Assembly: GCF_900109615.1 (NCBI RefSeq)
Contig: NZ_FOIX01000001.1
Coordinates: forward strand, 434,001 to 498,000
Source: Kaistella antarctica
GTDB lineage: Bacteria; Bacteroidota; Bacteroidia; Flavobacteriales; Weeksellaceae
Direction: 5' to 3'
DNA length: 64,000 nt
Shown: piece by piece, positions 52,350-61,761 of the stretch
How positions within the stretch are numbered: the stretch's first letter is position 1
Layout of the letters: the number at the start of each line of letters is the position of its first letter
Position numbers and translations under genes: made by a program
The notes under the pieces: model-generated
Told to the model about the DNA's origin: nothing
What the model saw: the letters and a program-made list of their open reading frames with translations, nothing else
Databases searched by the model: none

Positions 52350-52896
52350 TTTTCAAGTTTTTTTGTTGCTGAAAGTAGATTGTTCTCAATTTCTCTTTGG
52401 CCCTAAAAAGCTGAGTTTTGCTTACAGATAAAGAAATATTTAAGATTTCAGAAATTTCCTGATGCGAACAGCCTTCGATTACATAAAGATTGAAAACCAT
52501 ACGATACGCATCCGGAAGTTGGTCTAAAAGTTCTTGCGCATTAAAGTCACAATCCGTGATTTCATCGTGAATTTCTTCTAAGGCAGAAGGATGAATGTCA
52601 TCAATATAAAAAACGGTTTTATGGCTTTTAATAAAATTCAGACATTCGTTCACTAAGATTCTTCGCGCCCAACCTTCCAGATTTCCCTCACCGCGAAAAG
52701 TTTCGATACTTTTAAAAACTTTACAAAACGTTTTGATGACGCAATCTTCCGCCTGATAAATATCGGTGACATAACTTTTACTAATGCTTAAGAATTTCTT
52801 TACATTTTGCTCATAAAAGATTTTCTGCGCAGCCGGTTCCTGTTTTTTCAGGCGGCTCAGCAAATCATCTTTTTTATTATGGAACAAAATATTCAT
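52330..52896 (-). CDS. ECF-type RNA polymerase sigma factor
   Basis: 188-aa sigma-70-family factor with region 2 (about 25-95: FYEQNVKKFLSISKSYV, AEDCVIKTFCKVFKSI, GEGNLEGWARRILVNECL) and region 4 (about 120-175: AYRMVFNLYVIEGCSHQEI, SVSKTQLFRAKEKLR). Regions 1 and 3 are absent, as in ECF factors. First of a three-gene unit (sigma, anti-sigma-like, beta-barrel). Confidence 0.9.
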   Translation of the reverse strand: MNILFHNKKDDLLSRLKKQEPAAQKIFYEQNVKKFLSISKSYVTDIYQAEDCVIKTFCKVFKSIETFRGEGNLEGWARRILVNECLNFIKSHKTVFYIDDIHPSALEEIHDEITDCDFNAQELLDQLPDAYRMVFNLYVIEGCSHQEISEILNISLSVSKTQLFRAKEKLRTIYFQQQKNLKNEYSEI

Positions 52897-52994
52897 ATTA
52901 TTCTCTTTCTACTTTAAAGACACTGAAATTGAAAAAAGGTTACAGAAAAAATAAATTCTTTGCAATTAAAACAGTAAGTGCTTGATAATGAATT

Positions 52995-53030
52995 GAAAAA
53001 AAATCCATTTCCTACTGAAAGAAAATGGAT
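52995..53030 (-). terminator. Terminator of the ABC exporter operon
   Basis: Arms ATCCATTT (53003-53010) and AAATGGAT (53023-53030) with a 12-nt loop; on the minus strand followed by a run of eight or more T. 14 nt after the ABC ATPase stop. Confidence 0.8.
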
Positions 53031-53043
53031 ATCTATTTTTGAT

Positions 53044-53757
53044 TTAGATGGAAGTCTCAACCGACGTGGTAAAGAAATCTTCTAATTCCTGTAAGGTTTC
53101 TGGCGTGGTGATAATATCTTTCACCAATTCGCCTTTGTCCAATAGAACAATTCTGTTGCTGACTTCCGTCGTGTGCGCGAGATCGTGACTGGAAATTAAA
53201 AAAGTGACCTGTTCATTTTTCGTCCAATCTTTAATTAGTTTTTTTAATTTAATTTGAGTGGAAGGATCGAGGTTGGCAAATGGTTCATCCAAAACAATGA
53301 TTTCGGGAGTTCCAATTAGAGCGCCGACAATTCCGACTTTCTTTTGATTTCCTTTCGATAGATCACGAACGTACTTTTTTGCGTTTAAAATTTCACCATT
53401 GAAAAAGTCATTGAACTGTTTTAGAAATTCATCAACCTGAATTTTGGTTTGTCCACGAAGTTCGCCTAAGAAATAAAAATATTCTTCTGGTGTTAAATAA
53501 CCGATCAGAAAAGTGTCATCAATAAAAGCCGAAACTTTCTTTTTCCAGATTTCATTTTCGTTGACTTTGTTGCCATCGATTTCGATAAAACCTGTCGTAG
53601 GTTCTATTAAATCTAATAAAAGACTGAAAAGCGTGGTTTTTCCAGCACCGTTATTTCCGACCAAACCGAAACTTTCTCCTTTTGGAATCACAAGGTTTTC
53701 AATGTGAAGAACTTTTTTGGAGCCGTAAACTTTAGATATATTTTGAATTGAAATCAT
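53044..53757 (-). CDS. ABC transporter ATP-binding protein
   Basis: 237-aa ATPase. Walker A is GNNGAGKTT (about 38-46), the signature is LSKGNQKKVG (a variant of LSGGQ usual in this subgroup), and Walker B is IIVLDEPFANLD. The H-loop is LISSHDLAHT. With the DUF5687 permease it forms an exporter of unknown substrate. It follows the permease gene by 23 nt. Confidence 0.9.
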   Translation of the reverse strand: MISIQNISKVYGSKKVLHIENLVIPKGESFGLVGNNGAGKTTLFSLLLDLIEPTTGFIEIDGNKVNENEIWKKKVSAFIDDTFLIGYLTPEEYFYFLGELRGQTKIQVDEFLKQFNDFFNGEILNAKKYVRDLSKGNQKKVGIVGALIGTPEIIVLDEPFANLDPSTQIKLKKLIKDWTKNEQVTFLISSHDLAHTTEVSNRIVLLDKGELVKDIITTPETLQELEDFFTTSVETSI

Positions 53758-53780
53758 ATTGTAAATTTTAAATTGGAGAA

Positions 53781-55247
53781 TTATGCGTTTTTAAAAGAAT
53801 CGAGGGTGGAATATTTTTGGGTTTTGTAAACTTTAACAATGTAACCGAAGACTTTATCTCTCATCATAAACCCGATAATTCCTAAAATCCCTAAACTTGC
53901 AACCGCGGGATAAATTCCCAAGAAATATTTTACGATTGCAAAAACCGCCATTGGTAGCAACATTTGTGGAATGGTGAGCAACATGGTTTTCATATTGAAG
54001 TTATTGGTACCGCCACCAAACGATTTACTTTTCGAGTTGAGGTCAATTGGTTTTTTATTAAATGCTCCGGCCAAAAGGGTGATGTAAGAATTCACACCTA
54101 AATTATACAATCCCGCCGCAAACACGGTGAGATAGAATTCCCAGCTGATTAAAAGATAGAAAGAGGACAAAACAATCGAGACTGAAATGCCGATAATAAT
54201 TAAAGACCATTTTCCTTTCAAATATTCTTTGTAAGGAACATTGGAGGTCATCATCAGAGGATAATAAGAACTGTCCCAACTTGGAACTCGCTGACCGAAC
54301 ATCAACATGAATCCACCTGTGACGAATATTCCCATAAAGACTTGCATGAAACTATTGTCATATCCTTTTGTGAAAGTCAATAGACCGTAGAGCAGAAACA
54401 TTGCGCTGGCAAATAAGGCAGATTTGGCAGCTTTGCTTCTTTTCAACAACCGAATGTCATTGTTAATAAAAGTTCCCATCACGCCATATCGATCGAAGAA
54501 AGCAATGTTTTCGGTTTTCCCTTCAGCAATTTTTAACTCTAATCCTTTATCCAAGTAAAAGTTTTTATAAATTTCTTGATAGGCGAGATAGGCGGTCAAA
54601 ATTGCTAGAAGCACTGGAACTAAAAAGACGCCAGCATATTCGTAAAGACTATAGAATAATCGTTGCGAATAGTACGAAAGTTCAATGATTTTGAAATATT
54701 CTAAGGCAGCTAAACTCGCCATCACCGCAACAACGATGTACAAAACCAAGTCTTTTCCGTTTAGTAAAATATTCAGAAAATTGTTAAAGTAGAAGACGGC
54801 AAAAATTCCGATGGTAAACATAATCAAATGGGTCACTGAATAGCTACCGTCGTAAATTAATAAGCCAGCAAAAGGTAGCAGAAATAATAAATTCCCCCAG
54901 TTAAAAAAATTGACAAGAATTTTGATGACGGTGTAATTTACCAATTTCTTCTTGGTTATCCCTAAAGTGAGAAAAGGTTTGATGTTTTGCGTGGGCATTT
55001 GCTGCAGAAAATAACGAATGATTAAATCGAAAGCCCAATAGTAGATGAAGAATTTGCAAAAAATCAGCAGCGGATCTGCCATCATTTTTTTCTTTGCAAA
55101 GAAATAGAGAATGAACGGCAATGCCACGAAAATCGCACTGAAATAAGCCATTCCGAAAAACATCAAAATTTTCATTCCAAGGTTTGCTCCGAATTGCGGA
55201 TTACGTATAAAATTTTTGAATTCAAGTTGTAGAAGTCTCCAGTACAT
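53781..55247 (-). CDS. DUF5687 family membrane protein (ABC transporter permease)
   Basis: 488-aa polytopic inner-membrane protein with about 12 hydrophobic segments. The start MYWRLLQLEFKNFIRNP and YPLMMTSNVPYKEYLKGKW fit DUF5687, a Bacteroidota permease family always found beside an ABC ATPase. Probably exports an unknown compound. Co-transcribed with the ATPase (23-nt gap). Confidence 0.87.
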   Translation of the reverse strand: MYWRLLQLEFKNFIRNPQFGANLGMKILMFFGMAYFSAIFVALPFILYFFAKKKMMADPLLIFCKFFIYYWAFDLIIRYFLQQMPTQNIKPFLTLGITKKKLVNYTVIKILVNFFNWGNLLFLLPFAGLLIYDGSYSVTHLIMFTIGIFAVFYFNNFLNILLNGKDLVLYIVVAVMASLAALEYFKIIELSYYSQRLFYSLYEYAGVFLVPVLLAILTAYLAYQEIYKNFYLDKGLELKIAEGKTENIAFFDRYGVMGTFINNDIRLLKRSKAAKSALFASAMFLLYGLLTFTKGYDNSFMQVFMGIFVTGGFMLMFGQRVPSWDSSYYPLMMTSNVPYKEYLKGKWSLIIIGISVSIVLSSFYLLISWEFYLTVFAAGLYNLGVNSYITLLAGAFNKKPIDLNSKSKSFGGGTNNFNMKTMLLTIPQMLLPMAVFAIVKYFLGIYPAVASLGILGIIGFMMRDKVFGYIVKVYKTQKYSTLDSFKNA

Positions 55248-55298
55248 AGTCTTACTTTTAAAGATAAGTCTAAAAATAAGTAAAATGTTACAAATAAA

Positions 55299-55493
55299 TT
55301 ATCGAAAGATGAAATAAATGATGAAACCAACAAGAATTGTAAGGATTAAGTACATTTGAAAAAGTTCGCCTAAATCATCAGGGCTTGGTATTCTAAATTT
55401 TGAAGTTTCTTTTAAAGAATTTCTTTTGATTCTTAAAAATAAGAGAAGGTAGATCCCGAAAAATAGTAAAACTCCAGCATAAAGAAAGTCCAT
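55299..55493 (-). CDS. Small two-helix membrane protein
   Basis: 64-aa protein with a hydrophobic helix at about 4-20, a charged middle (RIKRNSLKETSKFRIPSPDD) and a second helix at about 46-63. It lies 13 nt after recN and 51 nt before the DUF5687 gene. Not recognised; possibly a partner of the ABC transporter. Confidence 0.55.
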   Translation of the reverse strand: MDFLYAGVLLFFGIYLLLFLRIKRNSLKETSKFRIPSPDDLGELFQMYLILTILVGFIIYFIFR

Positions 55494-55506
55494 CCTTCAA
55501 AAGCTT

Positions 55507-57156
55507 TTATTTCATCAATTCTTTAGCTTGCGAAATGGCAGCTTCGGTGATTTGTGCACCCGAAAGAAGTTGGGCGATTTCCTGCAGTTTCTCCTCTTGG
55601 TTTAAAGAAATGATGGTTGATTGCGTTTTACCAGAAACTTCTCGCTTGATCACTTTGTAATTGTCGTTTCCTTTAGCAGCGACTTGTGCGAGGTGACTGA
55701 TAACGATGAGTTGCATGTTTTCGGACATGTCTTTCATCACATTTCCGATCTCCTCGGCAACTTTCCCGGAAACTCCAGTATCGATTTCGTCCAGAATTAA
55801 AGTTGGAAGTTCCGCATTTTCTGCCATAAACTTTTTAATGGATAGCATTACGCGTGAACGCTCGCCACCTGAAATTGCCGTTTGAATGGGCTTTAAGGGA
55901 AAACCAGAATTTGCCTGAAATAACAATTGAATATTTTCCTTACCGAAATTGGTAAAGTTTTTTAAGTCCGTTAACTGAACTTCAATCTTGGCTTTTTCTA
56001 AACCTAACTGATTTAATAGTTTCTCCGTTTTTTTAATGAAACCGGGAACTGATTTTTTACGATTTTGTGATAATTCAGTCGAAGCTTTCTCCAAACCTTC
56101 AGCAGCGATTGCGATTTTCTGCTCCGTCTGATTGATTAGAAATTCTAATTCTGCAAACCCAGTTTGCTCATTCTGAATTTCATCTCGAATGTCGATTAAG
56201 CCTTCTACAGAATTAACTTTATGTTTTAGAAATAGAGAATTAATTTTATTGAGTTGCAATGACAAATCGGTCAGAACTTCGGGATCAGTTTCCATTTTAT
56301 CAGCTTCATTTTGTAGATCGAAAAGGAAATCTTTAAATTCTACGAACTGTTCCTCTAATCTTTGGTTCAACCTGGAATATTCGTGAGACAGCGACGCGAC
56401 TTTTGACAGTTTAGTTTTAACATCCAGCAAAGAATCGAGTACGCCGACTTCTTCCTGATCCATTTTATTGAAAATAATTGACAGATTTTCTACAATCGTT
56501 TCGGCGTTTTCCTGCTTACTTAATTTATTTTGAACATCTTCTAAGTCAAAAAGATCCAGATTAATTTCAAGTAATTCCTCCAATAGAAAGACTTTATAAT
56601 CGCTTTCTTTACTACCTTCAGCAAGTTGATTTTTAAAATCTTCCAGTTCTTTTACCAACTTTTTATAATCAGAAAAATCCTGCTGATATTTAATAATCGA
56701 AGTTTTGTTTTTTGAAAGTCCATCAATCATTTTAAACTGATATTCTTCGTCAAACAAATTGGAAGTTTCAAACTGGGAATGAATGTCAATCAGTTTTTCA
56801 GAAAGTTTTTTTAATATTTCTAAAGTGACCGGAACGTCATTGATAAAAGCACGTGACTTCCCGGTTGGTAACAATTCTCTTCGAATTACGGTGTTCACGT
56901 CAAAGTCTAAATCATTTTCCTCAAAGAAGATTTTGAAGTTTTCATTTATAATGAATTCAGCTTCAACAATACTTTTAGCATCCGAGCTTTGAATAGATTT
57001 TACGTCTGCGCGTTCACCCAAAATCAATCGCAAGGCTCCCAGAATAATCGACTTCCCAGCGCCAGTTTCTCCCGTAATTACCTGTAAACCTTTGTTCAAA
57101 GTAATCTCGAGTGAGTCGATCAGCGCGAAGTTTTGGATGAAAATTCTTGAAAGCAT
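55507..57156 (-). CDS. recN: DNA repair protein RecN
   Basis: 549-aa SMC-like ATPase for double-strand-break repair. Walker A is GETGAGKS (about 31-38) in the N-terminal head; a long coiled coil spans about 150-390; the C-terminal head carries ISGGERSRVMLSIK (about 433) and Walker B LPTLILDEIDTGVSG. Length is normal. Follows DUF4835 in a cluster conserved in Bacteroidota. Confidence 0.95.
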   Translation of the reverse strand: MLSRIFIQNFALIDSLEITLNKGLQVITGETGAGKSIILGALRLILGERADVKSIQSSDAKSIVEAEFIINENFKIFFEENDLDFDVNTVIRRELLPTGKSRAFINDVPVTLEILKKLSEKLIDIHSQFETSNLFDEEYQFKMIDGLSKNKTSIIKYQQDFSDYKKLVKELEDFKNQLAEGSKESDYKVFLLEELLEINLDLFDLEDVQNKLSKQENAETIVENLSIIFNKMDQEEVGVLDSLLDVKTKLSKVASLSHEYSRLNQRLEEQFVEFKDFLFDLQNEADKMETDPEVLTDLSLQLNKINSLFLKHKVNSVEGLIDIRDEIQNEQTGFAELEFLINQTEQKIAIAAEGLEKASTELSQNRKKSVPGFIKKTEKLLNQLGLEKAKIEVQLTDLKNFTNFGKENIQLLFQANSGFPLKPIQTAISGGERSRVMLSIKKFMAENAELPTLILDEIDTGVSGKVAEEIGNVMKDMSENMQLIVISHLAQVAAKGNDNYKVIKREVSGKTQSTIISLNQEEKLQEIAQLLSGAQITEAAISQAKELMK

Positions 57157-57332
57157 ATTTTAAATCAATTGCGAAATTATCATTTTAATTTCGGCTTGTA
57201 AATTTAAGACTTTAAAAGAGAGTATGAAACAGTAAAAAGAAATGAAGAGGCCGAAAACACCTATGTTAACAGATCTTTAACAAGCTCGTTTTGAAAATTT
57301 CTTTTAAATTATCGAAATCGGAAACTCAGAAA

Positions 57333-58238
57333 TTACTTCCACTTGTTCCATTTGCCATCAATATCTTTCGGAGATAGAATGGTGAAAAGCGCTTTTAAAT
57401 CAGCCATGTTCACGTTCGCATTATTTCCGTTACTAAAGATGTCAAAGACTTCCTGCTTTTTAGTATCGATAAAAATATTCACCGGATAATTCATCTGGAA
57501 ATTATTTTCATAAGCTTTCAATTGCAACAATGCATCAGCAATAATTTTCTTTCCAGAGGACTGATCTTGTTTTCCCAGATTGTCTAAACCCGCACGATGA
57601 TACGTGTAGTAAAGATTTCTTAGCGTATTTTGCTCTGGCTTTAACATGTTGTCAACTAAGGCCGCGCGGGTTCTTGTGCCTTCCATCATCGACCATCCAG
57701 CGAAGTTTTGATTTTGAGAGTTGTTTGATATTTTTTGAGCTTTCTCGAACCATTCCTGTCCACCTCTAACCTTGTAACTGTCGGCATCGTAACCTAAAAT
57801 AGTGTATACATAAAAGCTAATTACATCAATTAAATTTTTACCAGAAAACTGTCTTTCATTAAAGACCAGGTTTTCGTTTTCGGTATAATCAAAACTAAAA
57901 TTGGTATCGTTAAGATTTAAAAGTGGGGTTTCATAAGTGGTGTTAAAAACGGGCCGTACTGCCTGTACCACGATGCTCGCTTTGTAATTATTGCTTCCCG
58001 CCTTTTCATTGATAACGATTGCGAAATTACATTTGATCTTTTCGAAATTCTGTAATTTCTTGCCCGTCCAGCTGGTATTGTTGATAAAATCGCGGAGATT
58101 CTTTTCTAAAGTTTTATAAGCCTGCATATTACTGCCACTTAACTGTTGAGTGTTAACCTGTACATTTGCCAAGAGCTCTTGAGAAAAAGTCAGATTAAAC
58201 GAGAAGATAAGGACGAATATCGTAATAAGTTTCTTCAT
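57333..58238 (-). CDS. DUF4835 family periplasmic/outer-membrane-associated protein
   Basis: 301-aa exported protein. Signal peptide about 1-19 (MKKLITIFVLIFSFNLTFSQ). It starts with ELLANVQVNTQQLSGSN, typical of DUF4835. Some databases link this family to type IX secretion under the name PorD; I cannot confirm that. Sits between coaBC and recN, as in other Bacteroidota. The protein ends GKWNKWK. Confidence 0.85.
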   Translation of the reverse strand: MKKLITIFVLIFSFNLTFSQELLANVQVNTQQLSGSNMQAYKTLEKNLRDFINNTSWTGKKLQNFEKIKCNFAIVINEKAGSNNYKASIVVQAVRPVFNTTYETPLLNLNDTNFSFDYTENENLVFNERQFSGKNLIDVISFYVYTILGYDADSYKVRGGQEWFEKAQKISNNSQNQNFAGWSMMEGTRTRAALVDNMLKPEQNTLRNLYYTYHRAGLDNLGKQDQSSGKKIIADALLQLKAYENNFQMNYPVNIFIDTKKQEVFDIFSNGNNANVNMADLKALFTILSPKDIDGKWNKWK

Positions 58239-58275
58239 TATTAAGGTAAAGTTTTGAAACGGAAATTTAAGGATA

Positions 58276-59472
58276 TTATTTCAGAATCTGTTCTTCTATG
58301 AAAGTTAAAATATCCTTGGCAACTTCTGTTTTTGATTTTAAAGGAAATTCAGTAACAGTCGATTCTGTAATAATTTTAATTTTGTTGGTAGAACCTTTGA
58401 AACCTGCCCCTTCATCGCGAAGAGAATTTAAGACAATCATATCCAGATTTTTTTTCTGAAGTTTTCCTTTCGCATTTTCTTCTTCATTTTGAGTCTCTAA
58501 AGCGAAACCTACTAAGAATTGTTTGGTTTTCCTTTCGCCCATGGTTTTTAAAATATCTGGATTTTTTACCAACTTGATCGTTAGCGAATCTTCACTCTTT
58601 TTAATTTTTTCCTGAGCAATTTCTTTCGGAGCATAATCTGCAACAGCGGCACTTGCAATGGCGATATCTGCATTTTCGTAATATTCAAAAACCTTAGTAA
58701 ACATTTCCTTTGCAGAAGTCACCCGAAAGATTTCTATATTTTGATGATTGCTTAATTCAGAACTCGGTCCAGAAATCAGAATGACGTTCGCGCCTCGATT
58801 GGCAGCTTCTTCAGCAATAGAAAATCCCATTTTCCCGGATGAATGATTTCCAATAAATCGAACGGGATCAATGGCTTCATAGGTTGGACCAGCCGTAATG
58901 AGTACGGTTTTTCCAGTTAAACTTTTATCTGAATTAAAGAAATCTTCAATGATTTGTGAAATAGTTTCGGGTTCAGCCATTCTTCCTACACCAGATAGTC
59001 CGCTGGCTAATTCGCCGTCCTCGGCTGGAATAATATGATGACCGAAATCTTCCGCTAATTCTAGATTCAGCTTTGTGGAAGGATGTTGATACATATCTAA
59101 ATCCATCGCCGGCGCTATAAAAACTGGACATTTGGCCGACATGTACGTAGCCAACACTAAGTTGTCACACATGCCGTGAACCATTTTGGATAAGGTGTTT
59201 GCCGTACAAGGCGCCATTAAAATAATATCTGCCCAAAGCGCCAATTCTACGTGATTATTCCAGGTGCCATTGTCCGAATAGAAATCGCTGTAAACTGGAT
59301 TTTTGGAAAGGGTAGAAAGTGTGAGTTTTGAAACAAACTGTTCCGCGGATGAAGTCATTAAAACTTGAGCTTCCGCACCTTTTTTGATGAAATCTCTGAT
59401 GAGGTAATTGATTTTATAGGCAGCAATTCCACCAGAAATACAGATGAGGATTCTCTTACCGTGAAGTTTCAT
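58276..59472 (-). CDS. coaBC: Bifunctional phosphopantothenoylcysteine decarboxylase/synthetase CoaBC
   Basis: 398-aa flavoprotein for coenzyme A synthesis: it ligates cysteine to 4'-phosphopantothenate, then decarboxylates. CoaC domain about 1-185 (CISGGIAAYK, the catalytic His in NNHVELALWADI, PAMDLDMYQHP, SGVGRM). CoaB domain about 190-398 (VLITAGPTYEAIDPVRFIGN, SSGKMGFSIAEEA, IKLVKNPDIL). Length is normal. Downstream of rpoZ after a terminator. Confidence 0.96.
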   Translation of the reverse strand: MKLHGKRILICISGGIAAYKINYLIRDFIKKGAEAQVLMTSSAEQFVSKLTLSTLSKNPVYSDFYSDNGTWNNHVELALWADIILMAPCTANTLSKMVHGMCDNLVLATYMSAKCPVFIAPAMDLDMYQHPSTKLNLELAEDFGHHIIPAEDGELASGLSGVGRMAEPETISQIIEDFFNSDKSLTGKTVLITAGPTYEAIDPVRFIGNHSSGKMGFSIAEEAANRGANVILISGPSSELSNHQNIEIFRVTSAKEMFTKVFEYYENADIAIASAAVADYAPKEIAQEKIKKSEDSLTIKLVKNPDILKTMGERKTKQFLVGFALETQNEEENAKGKLQKKNLDMIVLNSLRDEGAGFKGSTNKIKIITESTVTEFPLKSKTEVAKDILTFIEEQILK

Positions 59473-59548
59473 TAATCAAGATTTAAAAGTTGAACGAATT
59501 TACTCAAATTTTTACGAACAGATAATTAGGTTCTAATATCTTAAATAA

Positions 59549-59582
59549 AAAAGTCACAAGAGCAATTAGCTTTGTGACTTTT
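59549..59582 (-). terminator. Terminator after rpoZ
   Basis: Perfect 11-bp arms AAAAGTCACAA and TTGTGACTTTT with a 12-nt loop; on the minus strand followed by TTTTTTATTT. 22 nt past the rpoZ stop, before coaBC. Confidence 0.88.
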
Positions 59583-59604
59583 ATAAGATTTAAAGAAAAG
59601 ATAA

Positions 59605-59928
59605 TTAAATTTTTTCTTCAGTTTTTCGGTAGTAAATTTCTTCGTCTAACCATTCTTGAATCGCAATTGAAGTTGGTTTTGGAAGTTTTTCGTAATGTTT
59701 AGAAATCTCGATTTGTTCTTTATTTTCAAAAACTTCTTCAAGAGTTGAATTGTGCACTGCAAATTCATCTAATTTATTATGAAGCTCAGTGCGGATTTCC
59801 GCATTGATTTGCTCTGCTCTTTTTCCCATCACCACGATTGCTTCGTAGATAGAACCTACGTTTTCTTCGATTTTATCTCTATCGTAAGTTATGGTACTTA
59901 ATTCGGCTTTAGAATCTTTTACGCTCAT
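59605..59928 (-). CDS. rpoZ: DNA-directed RNA polymerase omega subunit
   Basis: 107-aa Bacteroidota-type omega subunit (Rpb6-like). The conserved part is NVGSIYEAIVVMGKRAEQIN (about 24-43), followed by an acidic helical tail. Omega helps assemble RNA polymerase and binds ppGpp in some bacteria. 41 nt downstream of bamD, its conserved neighbour. Confidence is limited only by the weak conservation of the family. Confidence 0.88.
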   Translation of the reverse strand: MSVKDSKAELSTITYDRDKIEENVGSIYEAIVVMGKRAEQINAEIRTELHNKLDEFAVHNSTLEEVFENKEQIEISKHYEKLPKPTSIAIQEWLDEEIYYRKTEEKI

Positions 59929-59969
59929 TTTCAGTTGGTTGTTATATTTAGAGTTTGCAAATGTACGGA

Positions 59970-60932
59970 TTACTTTTTGATTTCGAAAGTTGCCGCTGGA
60001 GTAGGAGTTGCCAAAACAGCACTGTCTCGTTGTAATTTAGAGGCGTCGCGCTTATCTTTTTCTAAGTTGATTGTCGCTTCTGCTTCCTGCATTTTCTCTT
60101 TCATTTCTTTATTTCTGGCTTCTACTTTTTTCTCGAGTTCAGCGAAAACTTCTTTCTCTTTGGCTAATTTGTTTTTAAGTTCAGTCGCAGTTTTTGCATT
60201 TTCTGTTCCAGGAACTTCTCTTTCGATTTGTTTTGTAAATGATAAACCATTTTCAATACGGTCTTTTTTCAATGCATAAACAGAATTGACAGCCAGTTCA
60301 TATTTTGATTTTAGCATGTAATCGTAGATTTTAGTACGAAGTTTCGTACTAGGGAAATCATCTAAAACATTTTCAAAAGCTGTACTCGCAGCCTTATAAT
60401 CGGCCATCTTGTAATATTGCTTGGCATTTTCGTAAGCTTTAAACTCTAACTTATACGTCAATTCATCAATAAGTTCATTGATGTTTTTTGATCTTTCAGA
60501 ATTCGGATAATTATTAAGGAAATTTTGAAGTTCGTTAATGGCTAGATCGGTACTGGTTTGGTCTAAATTATAATCCATACTTCCTTCATAATAACACAAT
60601 GCCGACATGTACGCTGCATCTTCAGCACGCGCATCTTGTGGAAATGTTACCGAGAAATTTTTGAACTGATGCCCCGCCAATTTATAGTTTTTGTCGTAAT
60701 AGTTTGCGTACGCAGAATTGTAAACCACGTTTGGTGCATCATCCGTACCGGCCACCAAGTTCGAAAGTCTTTCATACAAAGACAAAGCGTCTTTCCATTT
60801 TTTCTTTTCAAATTTTTCGTTGGCAATTTTTAAGATATAATCTTTATCTGCACTTTTCAAGGCTAAATCTTGTTGCCTGTTGCAGGCAGATAATGCAAAG
60901 AATGCAAGAGCAATAATCAAATATTTTTTCAT
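59970..60932 (-). CDS. bamD: Outer-membrane assembly lipoprotein BamD
   Basis: 320-aa lipoprotein of the BAM complex that inserts beta-barrel proteins in the outer membrane. Lipobox LSAC with lipidated Cys17. TPR-like repeats cover about 25-245 (KWKDALSLYERLSNLV, DKNYKLAGHQFKNFSVTFP, YYKMADYKAASTAFENVLDDFPST). The tail (about 250-305) is a long charged coiled coil (LAKEKEVFAELEKKVEARNK), longer than in E. coli BamD. Confidence 0.93.
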   Translation of the reverse strand: MKKYLIIALAFFALSACNRQQDLALKSADKDYILKIANEKFEKKKWKDALSLYERLSNLVAGTDDAPNVVYNSAYANYYDKNYKLAGHQFKNFSVTFPQDARAEDAAYMSALCYYEGSMDYNLDQTSTDLAINELQNFLNNYPNSERSKNINELIDELTYKLEFKAYENAKQYYKMADYKAASTAFENVLDDFPSTKLRTKIYDYMLKSKYELAVNSVYALKKDRIENGLSFTKQIEREVPGTENAKTATELKNKLAKEKEVFAELEKKVEARNKEMKEKMQEAEATINLEKDKRDASKLQRDSAVLATPTPAATFEIKK

Positions 60933-61040
60933 AAATAAAATATAGCAGAAATTAATTGAATTTTAATTTCTGCGGTTTAGGGTGCAAAAATATAACTTTT
61001 TTATCAATAGATATTTTTTTATGATTATTTAACTATTAAA

Positions 61041-61667
61041 TTAATCAGTTTGGTAACCTAGAAGCGAAAAAATGGTTACTAAAAGGTTCGCCAGAATTTT
61101 TTTTTCGGCTTCATCCAGGTAATTTTCCTCTTTGCCTGAGACATATAATTCGTAAAAATTTTTATTTCTAATGACGAAAAGAGAAGATCCGACCATTAAA
61201 GTCAAAATGTCTTCAGGTTTCGGCGCATTATTAAAAACGCCTGACGTAACTCCTTTCTTAATGACGTCATCTATTTTTGAAGTGAAAGTGGTGTAGAATT
61301 CTAAGAGATCTTCTTTCAAATGTTCTGTATGCCGAAGTTCCTGTGTTACAAAACCATGAAAATAATTGAACTTAAATAACTGACTAACTACATATTTAAT
61401 CAATTCTTTCATTTGCATTTCGGGTTTACCGTCTCTTACGGTTTCGGCAAACTCTGCAAAACTCTCTCTTGTTTTTTGAACGCGATATCGGTAGAGATAG
61501 GACATCATTTTTTCCTTCGACCCAAAATAGTAGGAAATCATCGCTACATTAATGTTAGCTGTGGTAGAAATGTCGCGAACGGATGTTCCTTCGAACCCCT
61601 TTTTTGCAATCAGTTTTTCAGCAACATTGAGAATATGAATTTGTTTTTCAGTAAATTTTTTCTTCAT
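61041..61667 (-). CDS. TetR family transcriptional regulator
   Basis: 208-aa regulator with an N-terminal helix-turn-helix at about 25-50 (SVRDISTTANINVAMISYYF, then GSKEKMMSYLY) and an all-helical ligand domain. Ligand unknown. Divergent from the tatD-like gene; the 94-nt spacer contains two tandem AATTTTTAAR words that might be an operator. Confidence 0.88.
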   Translation of the reverse strand: MKKKFTEKQIHILNVAEKLIAKKGFEGTSVRDISTTANINVAMISYYFGSKEKMMSYLYRYRVQKTRESFAEFAETVRDGKPEMQMKELIKYVVSQLFKFNYFHGFVTQELRHTEHLKEDLLEFYTTFTSKIDDVIKKGVTSGVFNNAPKPEDILTLMVGSSLFVIRNKNFYELYVSGKEENYLDEAEKKILANLLVTIFSLLGYQTD

Positions 61668-61761
61668 CTGTGTTATTGTTTTAGTAAAGTTAATAAATTT
61701 TTAAGAATTTTTAAAACAAATGTTTAAGGCATATATAGCTGTTTTTTGGTTATTTTTGATC

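Noticed and set aside
57190-57260. Long-range hairpin TTTCGGC / GCCGAAA downstream of DUF4835
   Set aside because: Arms of seven bases with a loop of more than 50 nt are too weak to call a structure.
61668-61761. Operator for TetR made of two tandem AATTTTTAAR words
   Set aside because: In such an AT-rich spacer these words are expected by chance; symmetry is weak, so it is mentioned only in the gene entry.
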